Source of the DNA: Tidjanibacter sp.
Lineage (GTDB): Bacteria > Bacteroidota > Bacteroidia > Bacteroidales > Rikenellaceae
NCBI GenBank assembly: GCA_017379955.1
Contig: JAFNVE010000155.1
Location: forward strand, 1-7,356
Reading direction: 5' to 3'
Length of the DNA: 7,356 bases
Every line of letters begins with the position of its first letter. Within the stretch, counting starts at the first letter, position 1. This document shows, in pieces, positions 7,025 to 7,356 of the stretch. Under the pieces are notes generated by a model. It searched no databases. It was not told the DNA's origin and saw nothing but the letters and a program-made list of their open reading frames with translations. The translations under genes were made by a program, and so were the position numbers.

Positions 7025-7356
7025 ATGAATCCGAAGGTTAGAAGTTTTGCCTTGCCTGTCGCTATTGTGGTGGGTGTTCTCTTTAATGGCTTTTTTGCTG
7101 ATTGGAGTTTTCTTTCGCCATACCTTATCTTTGCGATGCTCTACATCACCTTCTCGCGTGTATCGCTGTCTGAACTGAGGGTGGGGTGGTTTCATCTGGT
7201 ACTCCTGCTGTTCCAGATTGGTCTTGGCTCGGCGCTCTATTTCCTGCTGCGCGGAACGGATGAGGTGATAGCGCAGGGAGTGATGATTTGTATCTTTGCG
7301 CCCGCTGCTATGGCCTCGGCTGTGATTGGCGGAATGCTCGGCGCAAATGTTACCAC
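7025..7356 (+). CDS. Multi-pass transporter, probable SBF/bile acid:sodium symporter-like, N-terminal part (3' end outside window)
   Basis: The frame opens at ATG 7025-7027 and runs to the window edge without a stop, giving 110 complete codons plus two bases. The translation is strongly hydrophobic, with probable membrane helices at about residues 8-24, 29-45, 55-76 and 84-104, and few charges between them. The segment FAPAAMASAVIGGMLGANVTT (91-111) resembles the APTA.A..V...LGG pattern I associate with the bacteroidal branch of SBF-like (BASS) transporters, which normally have about ten helices and carry organic anions with sodium. The substrate is unknown, and the family call rests on one motif and the helix pattern, so a different membrane family remains possible. 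No promoter match was found in the 53-nt gap after der, so expression may depend on read-through of the terminator at 6982-7015 or on a promoter inside der. Confidence 0.6.
   Translation, partial: MNPKVRSFALPVAIVVGVLFNGFFADWSFLSPYLIFAMLYITFSRVSLSELRVGWFHLVLLLFQIGLGSALYFLLRGTDEVIAQGVMICIFAPAAMASAVIGGMLGANVT

Overview
The window looks like ordinary chromosomal sequence from a member of the Bacteroidota, most likely order Bacteroidales. The evidence is a good Bacteroidota-type promoter (TTTG, 19 nt, TAnnTTTG) in front of der, A-rich leaders without clear Shine-Dalgarno sequences, a DUF4491 protein, a PhoH/PepD/lipid-kinase gene set, and small outer-membrane beta-barrel proteins of the kind common in that phylum. 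I cannot name the genus.

Layout. Positions 1-222 hold the 3' end of a plus-strand rfbB/rmlB gene (dTDP-glucose 4,6-dehydratase). A near-symmetrical hairpin at 242-279 separates it from a convergent minus-strand block. That block, read from 4058 down to 286, is a tight four-gene cluster: PhoH-like ATPase, PepD (M20 dipeptidase), a YegS/diacylglycerol-kinase-type lipid kinase, and a three-helix DUF4491 membrane protein. Gaps are 14, 24 and 9 nt, so one transcript is likely. Upstream, also on the minus strand, are two tandem paralogous outer-membrane beta-barrel genes (5455-4853, then 4807-4196), closed by a strong intrinsic terminator at 4121-4165. A 211-nt divergent intergenic region holds TAnnTTTG elements for both directions. 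On the plus strand follow der/engA (5667-6971), a terminator at 6982-7015, and the start of a multi-pass transporter of probable SBF (bile acid:sodium symporter-like) type that runs off the window.

How the genes fit together. Der (50S ribosome assembly) and the PhoH-PepD cluster are housekeeping. The lipid kinase and DUF4491 protein may share a membrane-related role, which is inference from adjacency only. The two barrel proteins form a separate envelope transcription unit.

I found no mobile element, CRISPR array, RNA gene, defence system or clearly new system. The points worth a second look are modest: the tandem OMP pair and its promoter arrangement, a short ORF overlapping the phoH start, a terminator hairpin almost touching the start of the transporter gene, and long antisense ORFs explained by avoidance of TTA, CTA and TCA codons.
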